Shown here piece after piece: positions 16,265-24,537 of a DNA stretch of 64,000 nucleotides. The stretch lies in NCBI GenBank assembly GCA_002424605.1, contig DIKQ01000001.1:69139-133138 (forward strand), written 5' to 3'. Below the pieces are notes generated by a model. The model saw only the letters and a list, made by a program, of their open reading frames with translations. It was not told where the DNA came from and did no database searches. Position 1 is the first letter of the stretch, and the number at the start of each line of letters is the position of its first letter. Both the position numbers and the translations under genes were made by a program. The DNA is from Cloacimonetes bacterium UBA5614. GTDB lineage: Bacteria; Cloacimonadota; Cloacimonadia; Cloacimonadales; Cloacimonadaceae.

Positions 16265-17478
16265 TTCATAAATCCCCGCTCATTGAGGTATTTCAGGACA
16301 ACACCAATGGCCAAACCGTTAATCAGCAGGTTTGAGCCGCCATAACTAATAAACGGCAACGGAATACCGGTCGCCGGCACCAGACCGATGTTCATGCCGA
16401 TGTTTATAAAAGTCTGGAACATCAGATAGCCGAAGATGCCGGAAGCGGCTATCCTGCGTTCCTTTACCCGGATTTCCCGGATGGCAATCGTAAGACGCCA
16501 GAACAATAAAAAGAACAGCAACAGAAGAAAAATGCTCCCCAGGAAGCCAAATTCTTCTCCTATTATGGAGTAAATAAAATCCGTATGATGCTCCGGCAGG
16601 AAATTCATATTCTTCTGGGTTCCTTCCAGCCAGCCTTTGCCGACAGTGCCTCCACTGCCGACCGCAATCTTTGCCTGGATTATCTGGTATCCTGCTCCCA
16701 AGGGGTCCCGCATCGGGTCCATAAACGTCAGAATCCGGTTCTGCTGATACTCTTTTAGTCCGCTCCAGAACACAGGCATTATCACTGCCAGGAATGTATT
16801 GGCTATCGCAGCTACGGTAACCGTAACCCAGGACAATCTGAACCATAGCAATAATATGACCAGAACCGCCAGCCAAAGAACTATAAAAGCCCAGTGAAAC
16901 GAAGCAACAATACTTATCACGGGACTCGCCAGCAGCAACAGATAAAATGCCGGCACTCCTGCCGCCAAAAACATCGCCATCAGTGCAAACCAGTAAGTCA
17001 GGGTAGTCCCAAAATCCGGTTCCACCATGATCAGAATGACCGGTGTCACAACTATAAGTATCCCATACAATAGCTGCTTCAATTCGCTCAAATGCTCTTT
17101 TGACAATATTCTGGCAGCGAATAAAATAGTCAACAACTTTGCACTCTCGGATGGCTGATAAGAAAACCCGAAGATGTTAAACCATCTGTGAGAGCCATTT
17201 ATGGCGGGCGTAAACAATACAAGCACAAGGAATATCAGGTTCAATCCATACAGGGGAGCTATGACCAAGTCAAATACCGGCATTGGCAGTTTTAAAAGCA
17301 GGAAAAGCGTTCCCAGCAGGATTACCGCAAAGATTAACTGCCGCCACCAGAAATCCTTAACGGCTATCTGCTCTCCAATCTTGCTGGTGGAAGCCGTGTA
17401 GATGGCAACAATGCCTGTAATGATTAACAGCAGCAGCAGCACGAGCATCGTAAAGTCAAACTTCTTGCGGTTAATCAT
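16261..17478 (-). CDS. rodA: Rod-shape SEDS peptidoglycan polymerase RodA
   Basis: 405 residues from ATG 17478, which overlaps the PBP2 stop by 8 nt and follows GAGGAAA; a longer reading to 17610 would run far into the PBP2 gene. Multipass SEDS protein (about ten helices) with WFNIFGFSYQPSESAKL, MVEPDFGTTLTYW (catalytic Asp region) and the C-terminal ATGIPLPFISYGGSNLL signature. RodA polymerises lipid II glycan strands together with PBP2 in the elongasome, in the inner membrane. The order mreB-mreC-x-mreD-PBP2-rodA is the classic elongasome cluster. Confidence 0.96.
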   Translation of the reverse strand: MINRKKFDFTMLVLLLLLIITGIVAIYTASTSKIGEQIAVKDFWWRQLIFAVILLGTLFLLLKLPMPVFDLVIAPLYGLNLIFLVLVLFTPAINGSHRWFNIFGFSYQPSESAKLLTILFAARILSKEHLSELKQLLYGILIVVTPVILIMVEPDFGTTLTYWFALMAMFLAAGVPAFYLLLLASPVISIVASFHWAFIVLWLAVLVILLLWFRLSWVTVTVAAIANTFLAVIMPVFWSGLKEYQQNRILTFMDPMRDPLGAGYQIIQAKIAVGSGGTVGKGWLEGTQKNMNFLPEHHTDFIYSIIGEEFGFLGSIFLLLLFFLLFWRLTIAIREIRVKERRIAASGIFGYLMFQTFINIGMNIGLVPATGIPLPFISYGGSNLLINGLAIGVVLKYLNERGFMK

Positions 17479-19360
17479 TATGGGTTTCCTCATTGGCATT
17501 CGCGCCGTTTGGGTATAGCTCGGACGGCTGGTATTCATTGCCGTTGCCGGACATGTCATCCGGGTCCCTGAACTGCACCGGAACCCGCGCCGGAGCTTTA
17601 ATTGCCTCAATATTGCCCATGTAATAGTTGAGAATCCTGGTTGCTAGGGGTGCTGCGACTCCTCCGCCGTGACCTGCGTTCTCCAGGAAGACAGTGACAG
17701 CTATCTCCGGCTTGTCTGTAACGATATAGCAGCTAAACCAGGCATGGGTTGTCCTGCCGTGCACGTTTTCAGCCGAGCCGGTCTTGCCGTAGGTGGTGGC
17801 GCCCTTGACTCTGACGCTGTTCGCCGTTCCCCCCGGAACATTGGTAACGCTGTAAAGCCCCTGCTGGATAAGCTTAAGATTGGTTGGACTATAGGGCAGT
17901 TTCACTTGTTGTAGAGGACTAATCTGCTGCCGGGTGTAAGAATTCTTACCCACAGTTTTCTGCAGCAGATGGGGTTGTATCCAGATACCGTCATTGGCTA
18001 TAGCGGAGTAATAGGCGCAGATCTGCAGGGGAGTGGTGAGCACCTCTCCCTGGCCAATGGCGAGATTGACCTTATGCCCGAGAATGCTTATCCTCTTACC
18101 GTAATTCTTGTGATACCATTCCGTGTCAGGAAACAGCCCGTTCCTTTCATTCGGAAGGTCTATGCCGGTTTTGTGCCCCAGCATGCATTTGTGCACGTAA
18201 TCCTTGAAGTCTTCCAGCTTCATCTTCATGGAAAGGTCATAGAAATATACGTCGCAGGAAACCTTGAGGGCTTCAACAACGTTGCTCCTGCCATGTCCAT
18301 AGGGAGTCCAGCACTTGAAGAAGCGGTTCCCTACCTGCATTCCGCCGACACAAGGCGCCAGCAGGGTATGCTGGTTTACATATCCCTTCTCCAGTCCCAG
18401 TCCGGCAGTAATTGTTTTAAAGACAGAGCCGGGGGGATAGGCGGCGTGAATCACCCTGTCCATCATTGGCTTGGAGATGTTCTCATTCAGAACTTTCCAG
18501 TCTTCCTCGCTGATTTTGGACATAAACAGGTTTTGGTCGTAACTTGGCTTGCTGACATAGGCAAGGATTCCACCGGTCCGTACATCCATCACAACAATGG
18601 CTCCCCGCAATCCTGCAGGGAAGACTGACTCCGCAAATTCCTGAATGTCGTTATCAAGGGTCAGCACCAACCCCAGTCCGTTTTCGGGATATACTGTGCT
18701 TTCCGCCCTGAACAGGTTAAGGCTGCGACCGCTGGCATCGACCTGGACAATTTCGCGTCCGTCCCTGCCTTTGACCAGCACTTCATAATATTTCTCCAGC
18801 CCCGTCTTGCCTATCACGCTGTTTATCGTGTAATCCTCATCCCGGTACCGCTGGTATTCCTGCTCGTTTATCCTGCCGACATAACCCGTAAAGTGATTTG
18901 GATAAAGGTAATTGCGCGTGGTTTCCGTCTTGAAGAACAACTCCGGAAAGTAATTCAACTGCTCGGACAGGGTTATCACTTTCTCATGCGGGACATTTTC
19001 TGCAATTATGATATCCTCATAGGAGCGGAAACGCAAGCTCACTATCAGTTTCCTCAGTTCATCATTACCCATCCCGAATTCCCTAAGCAGGAAATCCGAT
19101 AGAGCCTTGAAGTCCTTGATTCTGCCCGTTATCAGATAGAGATTCTGGGAAGGGATGTTTTCCACGATGGGGCGGTACTTGTGGTCATAGATTTCACCAC
19201 GGGTGGCGGTTATCCTGCGCAAACGCACGAAATTGCTTTCCGCTATCTGCTTGTAATAACTGCCCTGAACCACCTGCAGGCGGAACAGTGAGAAAAACAG
19301 CAGTCCGAACAGCAGACCCATCACTATCCTGAAGTAGTGGTAAAAGGAGAGCTTATCCAT
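17471..19360 (-). CDS. mrdA: Penicillin-binding protein 2 (elongasome transpeptidase)
   Basis: 629 residues from ATG 19360 (the earlier TTG 19372 is less likely); the start overlaps the mreD stop by 8 nt. One N-terminal membrane helix (FRIVMGLLFGLLFFSLFRL), a PBP dimerisation/pedestal domain (TRGEIYDHKYRPIVENIPS), then the transpeptidase domain with Ser312 in PPGSVFK (SxxK), Ser368 in SCDVYF (SxN-equivalent) and Lys526 in GKTGSAEN (KTG). It crosslinks peptidoglycan during sidewall elongation with RodA. A Pro/Asn-rich tail of about 30 residues follows the domain. It is the expected beta-lactam target of the elongasome. Confidence 0.95.
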   Translation of the reverse strand: MDKLSFYHYFRIVMGLLFGLLFFSLFRLQVVQGSYYKQIAESNFVRLRRITATRGEIYDHKYRPIVENIPSQNLYLITGRIKDFKALSDFLLREFGMGNDELRKLIVSLRFRSYEDIIIAENVPHEKVITLSEQLNYFPELFFKTETTRNYLYPNHFTGYVGRINEQEYQRYRDEDYTINSVIGKTGLEKYYEVLVKGRDGREIVQVDASGRSLNLFRAESTVYPENGLGLVLTLDNDIQEFAESVFPAGLRGAIVVMDVRTGGILAYVSKPSYDQNLFMSKISEEDWKVLNENISKPMMDRVIHAAYPPGSVFKTITAGLGLEKGYVNQHTLLAPCVGGMQVGNRFFKCWTPYGHGRSNVVEALKVSCDVYFYDLSMKMKLEDFKDYVHKCMLGHKTGIDLPNERNGLFPDTEWYHKNYGKRISILGHKVNLAIGQGEVLTTPLQICAYYSAIANDGIWIQPHLLQKTVGKNSYTRQQISPLQQVKLPYSPTNLKLIQQGLYSVTNVPGGTANSVRVKGATTYGKTGSAENVHGRTTHAWFSCYIVTDKPEIAVTVFLENAGHGGGVAAPLATRILNYYMGNIEAIKAPARVPVQFRDPDDMSGNGNEYQPSELYPNGANANEETHND

Positions 19361-19850
19361 GCCGGAAATCAAGCTTGAGATGAGATATGGAAATCAGCAG
19401 GGCTGTCATTACTGCCGATGCGATGAGATTGTAAAAAATCATACCCCAGAAAGTGAAGAAAAGGCTGAGGGTAAAGCCTGTCAATATCCCATAAACTATG
19501 TATATAAAGAGCGAATACAGCACACAGGCAAGCCCGAGCGAGATACCCATCGTGATATAACTGTCCTTTTCCAGGGGGCGGTGAAACTCGTCCACTCCCA
19601 CTGCCAGCAGGATAAACAAAGTGGTCTGCAGTCCCAGCATGGCAGGCATGGTCAGGTCATAGCAGATGCCCAGCAGGAATATCATCGGTATCAGCATAGA
19701 CGCCGGCTTGCGCCACACCTGATAAACTATCCAGCCCAGGAAAAGATTGGGGGTTACGCCTCCGACAGCAATGTTCGGAACCAGCAGCACCTGCAGATAC
19801 AGGATGACTATTCCGCTTACCAGAGTCCGCACCACCAGCCAAAAGGTCAT
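19353..19850 (-). CDS. mreD: Rod shape-determining protein MreD
   Basis: 165 residues from ATG 19850, which overlaps the preceding stop as ATGA; the 7-residue longer form is unlikely. Five or six membrane helices (VVRTLVSGIVILYLQVLL, FILLAVGVDEFHRPL, LFFTFWGMIFYNLIASAV). The pattern GLLLGICYDLTMPAMLGLQ-like (here FLLGICYDLTMPAMLGLQT) is characteristic of MreD. It links MreC with the RodA/PBP2 complex in the inner membrane. It is separated from mreC by one unexpected gene, the CofE-like gene, but remains coupled to it. Confidence 0.88.
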   Translation of the reverse strand: MTFWLVVRTLVSGIVILYLQVLLVPNIAVGGVTPNLFLGWIVYQVWRKPASMLIPMIFLLGICYDLTMPAMLGLQTTLFILLAVGVDEFHRPLEKDSYITMGISLGLACVLYSLFIYIVYGILTGFTLSLFFTFWGMIFYNLIASAVMTALLISISHLKLDFRHG

Positions 19851-20530
19851 ACAACGCGCCTGATAATGCAAAGGGGAGTCAGTTCATCGGACTGCCCCTG
19901 GGGATTGTCTTTCATCACCATTTCCATAAAATTCCTGGAAAGCCCTTTGCTCCCGCCTATCATCCAGCACCCGCCGATATCGTTTATATCCATCACTGCG
20001 ACAGGATAGCCGATGGCGTCGGCTATTTTCTGCGCTTCCTTTTCCGGGTGCAGAGGCCCTTTGATGACTGTCTCATTGTAGGGCGGAACCGGAGAGGTAT
20101 TCGCAGCGTCAATCAGTGCCGCCTGCATACCAGCCACTCTGTAGAACACGCCTTTGATGCCCACCAGCTTGCCAAAAAAGCCCAGCTTGGCTGCCAGGAT
20201 TATCCGGAACCAGCCGCATTCGTCGATAGCGCACTGCATACTGGAAGGAGACCGCAAACCGATGCCATACGGCACCTTTGCCACAAACCGCCACAGAATC
20301 TTTGCCAGCAGGCCTATCTTCAGTTCGGAAACCGGCACTGCCCTGCCCTGCGTGATGGCAAGCGGACTTTCGCTGATGGTAACGATATCGCCTTCCTGCA
20401 TCTGCGGAAGGGCATATTCCTTTACTATCTCCAGCATATCGTCCTCTTTGGTCAGAATCCTGGTTTTCACCGGAATCCGTTCAAATTTGACGCTCAGTAC
20501 TTCGATGATGGGATTGCGTTCCTGTTTCAT
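19847..20530 (-). CDS. CofE-like (coenzyme F420-0:gamma-glutamyl ligase superfamily) protein inside the mre operon
   Basis: 227 residues. The start IPVKTRILTKEDDMLEIVKE and QEGDIVTISESPLAITQGR follow the CofE pattern (P-x-x-T-x-x-x-x-x-D-D, then GD-V-x-x-x-x-x-A-x-x-x-G-R). Later come PYGIGLRSPSSMQCAIDECG, KGVFYRVAGMQAALIDAANTSPVPPYNETVIKGP (in two parts) and PVAVMDINDIGGCWMIGGS. CofE adds glutamates to F420 in archaea and actinobacteria; homologues occur in organisms not known to make F420, where the function is unknown. I see no other F420 gene here. It lies exactly between mreC (TAA followed at once by ATG) and mreD (ATGA overlap), so it is cotranslated with elongasome genes. Fold family moderately sure; substrate unknown. 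Confidence 0.75.
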   Translation of the reverse strand: MKQERNPIIEVLSVKFERIPVKTRILTKEDDMLEIVKEYALPQMQEGDIVTISESPLAITQGRAVPVSELKIGLLAKILWRFVAKVPYGIGLRSPSSMQCAIDECGWFRIILAAKLGFFGKLVGIKGVFYRVAGMQAALIDAANTSPVPPYNETVIKGPLHPEKEAQKIADAIGYPVAVMDINDIGGCWMIGGSKGLSRNFMEMVMKDNPQGQSDELTPLCIIRRVV

Positions 20531-21343
20531 TTATGACCTCGTCGTGTCTGGTTCTGTTGTGATTTTGGGGGTTTCATAGAGCTTGCTCACAAAGCTTTTC
20601 TTCAGGATAAATACGTGCTCCAGGTTTTCCACTAGGGTAAAGGGCAGTATCTGGGCGCTGAGAAAGAGATTGTCCTGCGATTCCTTGATACGGCTGATTT
20701 TACCCACCGGATAGCCTTTGGGGAAAAGCCTGGAAAGGTTGGAAGTTACCACCGTGTCGCCGATGCTGATTTGCGAACCGAGTTTTATCAGGTTCATGGA
20801 GGTATTGCCCTTGATATCTGACTGCAGGATGCCCTGCACGTTTGTGGATTTATCCATCACTGCCAGCTGGAACTGGGAGTTATTGAGCGGCAGGATGATG
20901 CTGTTCAGGCGGTTTACCACCACCACTTTGCCGATGATTCCTTCGGTCGAGACCACAGGGCTGTCAAATTCCACCCCGTCGGCGGAACCTTTGTTGATAA
21001 TCAGGTTGCGGTCATTGAACTGTCCGGAATAACCGATTACTTCCGCCATGGTAAAGGGAACTTCGCTGAATTCCAGGTGAAAGGTCTCTGTCCGCTGCAA
21101 TGCCTTGAGATAGTTTTTCAGCTCCAGGTTTTCCAGCACCTGGAGGGCGAGCTTGTTTTGCAGCACATAGTTTTCCTGCTTGAGTGACTGATTGGTCACA
21201 TAGGCCTGGATGGTCTTGACGAAAGGCATGAATATCGTGCGGGAGAGCCATTGCGCCTTGAGTGAGCGTGCGTCCGAATTGCCCGCGAAAAGCAGCAGTG
21301 CTATCAGAAAGAATATCCCGGGAATTATAAAACGCTTATACAC
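20531..21343 (-). CDS. mreC: Rod shape-determining protein MreC
   Basis: 270 residues from GTG 21343; no strong Shine-Dalgarno site, probably coupled to mreB 16 nt upstream. N-terminal membrane helix (FIIPGIFFLIALLLFAG), coiled coil (about 50-85, NQSLKQENYVLQNKLALQVLENLELKNYL in part), then the beta-domain with AEVIGYSGQFNDRNLIINKG, VVSTEGIIGKVVVV and GDTVVTSNLSRLFPKGYPVGKI, the family signature. MreC is the periplasmic scaffold that activates PBP2/RodA. The sequence ends with a short polar tail. Confidence 0.95.
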   Translation of the reverse strand: MYKRFIIPGIFFLIALLLFAGNSDARSLKAQWLSRTIFMPFVKTIQAYVTNQSLKQENYVLQNKLALQVLENLELKNYLKALQRTETFHLEFSEVPFTMAEVIGYSGQFNDRNLIINKGSADGVEFDSPVVSTEGIIGKVVVVNRLNSIILPLNNSQFQLAVMDKSTNVQGILQSDIKGNTSMNLIKLGSQISIGDTVVTSNLSRLFPKGYPVGKISRIKESQDNLFLSAQILPFTLVENLEHVFILKKSFVSKLYETPKITTEPDTTRS

Positions 21344-21359
21344 TTCACTAGACTATTGC

Positions 21360-22397
21360 TTAATCCTCAATCCTTTTTATCAGGACTTCGCGATATCTGT
21401 CCACGTCGTCCAGCACCTTGCCAGCGCCTTTCACTACGCATTCCAGGGCATCGGGAACTACGTGCACGGGCAAATCAACCGTCTTGCGGATTTTCTCGTC
21501 CAGCCCTTTCAGCAAAGCTCCGCCACCGGTGAGGAAGATGCCACGTTCGGCAATGTCTGCGCTCAATTCCGGAGCGGTTCTCTCGAACAGCCTCTTGATA
21601 GCGTCAATCATGGCGCTGACTGTTTCCGAGATGGCTTCCCTGATTTCTTCGGATGTTATCTTTATGGTAACCGGATAGCCGGACACGATGTCACGTCCGC
21701 GCACATCCATGGCGAGTTCCTGTTTGAGCGGATAAGCGCTGCCGATGGCGCACTTTATCTTTTCTGCGGTCTGCTGACCGACAAAGAGATTGTTTTTCTT
21801 TTTCAGGTAGTTGATGATGTCTGTATCCAGCTTGTCTCCGCCTACGCGGATGGAATTGTGCACTACAATGTGGGAAAGGGATATCACGGCAATCTCACTG
21901 GTTCCGCCCCCGATGTCCATAATCATATTACCCCAGGCCTGGTCAATCGGCAGGTCTGCCCCGATGGCAGCCGCCACCGGCTCGGATATCAGGAAAACTT
22001 CCCTGGCTCCGGCATGCAGGGCGCTGTCACGCACGGCGCGCTTTTCCACTTCTGTGATGCCGGATGGCACGCAGACTATTACCCTGGGACGCACCAGCAG
22101 GCGTTTCTTCTGGGCGCGCAGTATCAGGTTGCGCAGCATCAGCTCCGTCACCTGAAAGTCGGCAATCACGCCATCTTTCAGCGGTTTGATGACGCGCACT
22201 TCGTCAGGGTTCTTGCCCAGCATGACCTTGGCGCTCTGCCCGATGGCTATGATTTTCTTGTTATCGGTGGAAACTGCAACCACGGACGGCTCGTCTATCA
22301 CGATGCCGATGCCTTTCTTGTAAACTAGGGTATTGGCAGTCCCCAAGTCAATTGCGATGTCGTTTGCCATCATTCCGAAAAAATCAAATATCGACAT
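21360..22397 (-). CDS. mreB: Actin-like cell-shape protein MreB
   Basis: 345 residues, full length. Actin-fold motifs: phosphate-1 DLGTANTLVY, phosphate-2 MDIGGGTSEIAVIS, adenosine FLTGGGALLKGLDE. The N-terminal MSIFDFFGMM provides the amphipathic membrane-binding helix usual in Gram-negative MreB. It forms membrane-bound filaments that orient the elongasome. GAGGAG lies 5 nt before the ATG. First gene of the nine-gene minus-strand run, behind a sigma-70-like promoter at 22449-22476. Confidence 0.98.
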   Translation of the reverse strand: MSIFDFFGMMANDIAIDLGTANTLVYKKGIGIVIDEPSVVAVSTDNKKIIAIGQSAKVMLGKNPDEVRVIKPLKDGVIADFQVTELMLRNLILRAQKKRLLVRPRVIVCVPSGITEVEKRAVRDSALHAGAREVFLISEPVAAAIGADLPIDQAWGNMIMDIGGGTSEIAVISLSHIVVHNSIRVGGDKLDTDIINYLKKKNNLFVGQQTAEKIKCAIGSAYPLKQELAMDVRGRDIVSGYPVTIKITSEEIREAISETVSAMIDAIKRLFERTAPELSADIAERGIFLTGGGALLKGLDEKIRKTVDLPVHVVPDALECVVKGAGKVLDDVDRYREVLIKRIED

Positions 22398-22448
22398 CCG
22401 GTCTCCTCTATTTGTCTGAATTTTAATACATAATTACTGTATTTTAAC

Positions 22449-22476
22449 ATTGTTTTCTAAAGAGCCATGATGTCAA
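22449..22476 (-). promoter_or_regulatory. Probable mreB operon promoter
   Basis: On the minus strand TTGACA (22471-22476), 16-nt spacer, AACAAT (22449-22454). The leader to mreB is about 40-45 nt. It is the only good sigma-70 match in the 111-nt gap. Confidence 0.6.
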
Positions 22477-22508
22477 GGGAAATGTCGCAGTTGAATGTAT
22501 GTGTGCGG

Positions 22509-23489
22509 TTACGGATTTATCAAACTGATTTCGTAAACCTGTATCTTCTTTTCCTTGCCGTTGTGTACCAGTATTTTGTTGCCGACTATATCAATGATAA
22601 ACGCATTATCGGTTAGTTTATGGAACTGCTCGGATGAGCAAATCCGCTTGCCGCGTAAGTCATATACACCTGAAGCGCGAGCCACTTTTCCATTTGGCTT
22701 GAAAATACTCAGGTACAGAAAATCATATCCGGCATAAACACTGTACATGAGCTCTTCTTTGCTCCGTTTAATCCGAAAAGCATAAACGCTGTCCGGCGTA
22801 CTGAAGGTCACTTTGTAGTATTTATCCTTTTCATCCACAAGAACCATATTATGGTCCAGGTTGCTGTCCAGCAGTAGTCCCCACGTCATTATTCCTGGTG
22901 AAAAACTGCCTCCCTTCATCACTTCTTTCAGGTCTTTCTCGAAAACACGTTTTCTCATGGGAAACAGGGAGTCGCTCTCAACCCGGTATAGGGTTGTGGA
23001 TTGAGTTACAAGAGAATTAAAATCCCATGCCTCATAAGGATTCCAAGACATCAAATATTGCTTGCCTTGAAACTCCAATACTTTGACAAACAGCGATATA
23101 ATGCTTCCAGTAAACTTCCTTTTCCCCTTATCATGACCGTCAAAGTTCATATAATGTAGGTTAATATCTCCATCACTGTAGGTAAGCAACTTTGATTCGG
23201 GCAGGTAATGAATCCCATAGGTTGAGCCGGAAATGCTGTCTGCCGGCAGCTTGATGTAATCAACTGGATTCCCCATAAAATCATAGCAATATATCCGGTT
23301 AGAAAGTGTGTCCTGCATATTAACCATAATTAAAGCTGAATCAGTTGTCCCGTATATAATACTGGACGTTCGAGGGTCAGAAACAGGTGCATCAAAGCTG
23401 TTTATCAGTTTAACAGCCAAGGTGTGCTTCGACTCCAGACATGATATGGCAACCAGAATCAAAAGAGGTATCAGAATAGTCTTCTTCAT
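22509..23489 (-). CDS. Predicted lipoprotein, beta-propeller-like
   Basis: 326 residues. The leader ends ILVAISC (Cys17, lipobox). The remainder has regularly spaced strand-turn units with Asp/Gly turns (RIYCYDFMGNPVDYIKLP, HYMNFDGHDKGKRKF, GVYDLRGKRICSSEQF, IVGNKILVHNGKEKKIQVYEI), resembling six-bladed propellers (6-bladed/NHL type). The phrase YDLRGKRI recalls the closing strand of such propellers. No catalytic motif recognised. It stands alone between the mreB promoter and element R3. Function unknown; an envelope location is likely. Confidence 0.6.
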   Translation of the reverse strand: MKKTILIPLLILVAISCLESKHTLAVKLINSFDAPVSDPRTSSIIYGTTDSALIMVNMQDTLSNRIYCYDFMGNPVDYIKLPADSISGSTYGIHYLPESKLLTYSDGDINLHYMNFDGHDKGKRKFTGSIISLFVKVLEFQGKQYLMSWNPYEAWDFNSLVTQSTTLYRVESDSLFPMRKRVFEKDLKEVMKGGSFSPGIMTWGLLLDSNLDHNMVLVDEKDKYYKVTFSTPDSVYAFRIKRSKEELMYSVYAGYDFLYLSIFKPNGKVARASGVYDLRGKRICSSEQFHKLTDNAFIIDIVGNKILVHNGKEKKIQVYEISLINP

Positions 23490-23794
23490 CTATCCCCCAA
23501 TTTTTACCTATAAATCTGATTTTTAATATGCATACAACTATTGTATCTACTACATGCATAAACTCGTTATCTGTGTCAAGTAATATTAAACCACCCTGCT
23601 TGCCACGTGGGGTCCACCTGGGGTCCTCGTGGGCTAAGCCCAGGTGGATGCCAGGTGGACTCCGGGTGGCGAGCAGGGAAGACATCAGGAAATAAGCCGG
23701 GTTTACTGTAGAAAATCAACCAAAGCTGTTACCGGCTTGACAAAAGCGGGCTCTCACTGTGAATGGAAGCATCGATATAAAAGGCGGAAAACAC
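23490..23794. other. Divergent intergenic region holding R3
   Basis: 305 nt between the minus-strand lipoprotein and the plus-strand pentapeptide gene. It holds R3 (23593-23679) and a TTGACA at 23737-23742 on the plus strand with no good -10 behind it. I see no RNA gene. Confidence 0.6.
23593..23679 (+). repeat. Mirrored 11-nt-unit intergenic element R3 (fully symmetric copy)
   Basis: ACCCT plus GCTTG, then CCACGTGGGGT (23603-23613), CCACCTGGGGT (23614-23624), CCTCGTGGGCT (23625-23635), central A 23636, AGCCCAGGTGG (23637-23647), ATGCCAGGTGG (23648-23658), ACTCCGGGTGG (23659-23669), then CGAGC plus AGGGA. Layout 3-1-3 with matching ends on both sides, the clearest copy of the family. Confidence 0.9.
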
Positions 23795-24367
23795 ATGGCG
23801 ATAGCAGAGACGCAGGAGCTTTACAATCAGCAGTTTACGGGACTGCATGGCTTTGAGCAGACGGAAGCGGACATCAGCGGATGCACCTTCACGGAATGTG
23901 ACCTGACGGGCGTTCACTTCAAGGGCATCCTGGAAAGCTGCAGTTTCACGGACTGCAACCTGTCCCTTGCCTCCTTTGAAAGCGCCAAACTGCAGGATGT
24001 GAAGTTCATCCGGTGCAAGCTGGAGGGAGTGGATTTTACGCGGGTAAACACCCTGGGGCTGGCAATCAGCTTCACCGCATGCCTCATCCGCAACTGCAAC
24101 TTCAGCTTTTTGGAATTGAAAGGCACCTCATTTCAAGAATGCGAAATCGCCGACACGGACTTCATCGGCAGCAAACTGAAGGAAAGCAGCTTTGCCAAAG
24201 CCGTCTTCCGCAATGTCACCTTCCACGAGACAGACCTGCAGAAAGCGGATTTCACAGATGCGTCGGGTTATCTGATAAACCCCCTCACCTGCCTGGTGAA
24301 AGGGGCAAAGTTTTCCCTGCCGGATGCAGTTTCCCTGCTGGAATGCATGGGGATTAAGCTAAATTAA
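23795..24367 (+). CDS. Pentapeptide-repeat protein
   Basis: 190 residues from ATG 23795 (GGCGG upstream); an in-frame GTG at 23759 is less likely. From about residue 20 to 165 the sequence runs in A(D/N)LxF-type pentapeptides: ADISGCTFTECDLTGVHF, SCSFTDCNLSLASFESAKL, FIRCKLEGVDF, NCNFSFLELKGTSF, ECEIADTDFIGSKLKESSF, TFHETDLQKADF. This gives a right-handed quadrilateral beta-helix. The ending LINPLTCLVKGAKFSLPDAVSLLECMG is typical of the chromosomal group related to McbG/Qnr-like proteins, many of unknown function. No signal peptide, so cytoplasmic. Monocistronic, next to element R3. Confidence 0.9.
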   Translation: MAIAETQELYNQQFTGLHGFEQTEADISGCTFTECDLTGVHFKGILESCSFTDCNLSLASFESAKLQDVKFIRCKLEGVDFTRVNTLGLAISFTACLIRNCNFSFLELKGTSFQECEIADTDFIGSKLKESSFAKAVFRNVTFHETDLQKADFTDASGYLINPLTCLVKGAKFSLPDAVSLLECMGIKLN

Positions 24368-24447
24368 GAATTAACAATTAAGAATTAATAAGAATTGATG
24401 TTCCGCAGGACGACACTATCAACCCATCAATCACCTTTTATAGCGCC

Positions 24448-24527
24448 GTCCTCACGGACTTAATACTATTTTACCTTCTAACCCCGCACATTCGGAAGGG
24501 GTTACATGCTGCCGTCCCATTCGGGAC
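24448..24527. other. Cluster of three short hairpins between convergent genes
   Basis: GTCC-TCAC-GGAC (24448-24459), AACCCC...GGGGTT (24480-24485 with 24498-24503) and GTCCC-ATTC-GGGAC (24514-24527), in the gap after the pentapeptide gene and ahead of the FG-GAP gene's stop. None has a convincing T-tail. They resemble the degenerate palindromic text scattered in FCB intergenic regions; no function assigned. Confidence 0.5.
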
Positions 24528-24537
24528 TTTAGTTATG

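Noticed and set aside
21210..22328. 372-codon plus-strand ORF opposite mreB/mreC
   Set aside because: Shadow of highly conserved mreB; composition (many His/Gly/Gln) is typical of an antisense frame.
23593..23679. CRISPR-like array
   Set aside because: The repeated 11-nt units are contiguous and mirrored, without unique spacers, and no cas gene is near.
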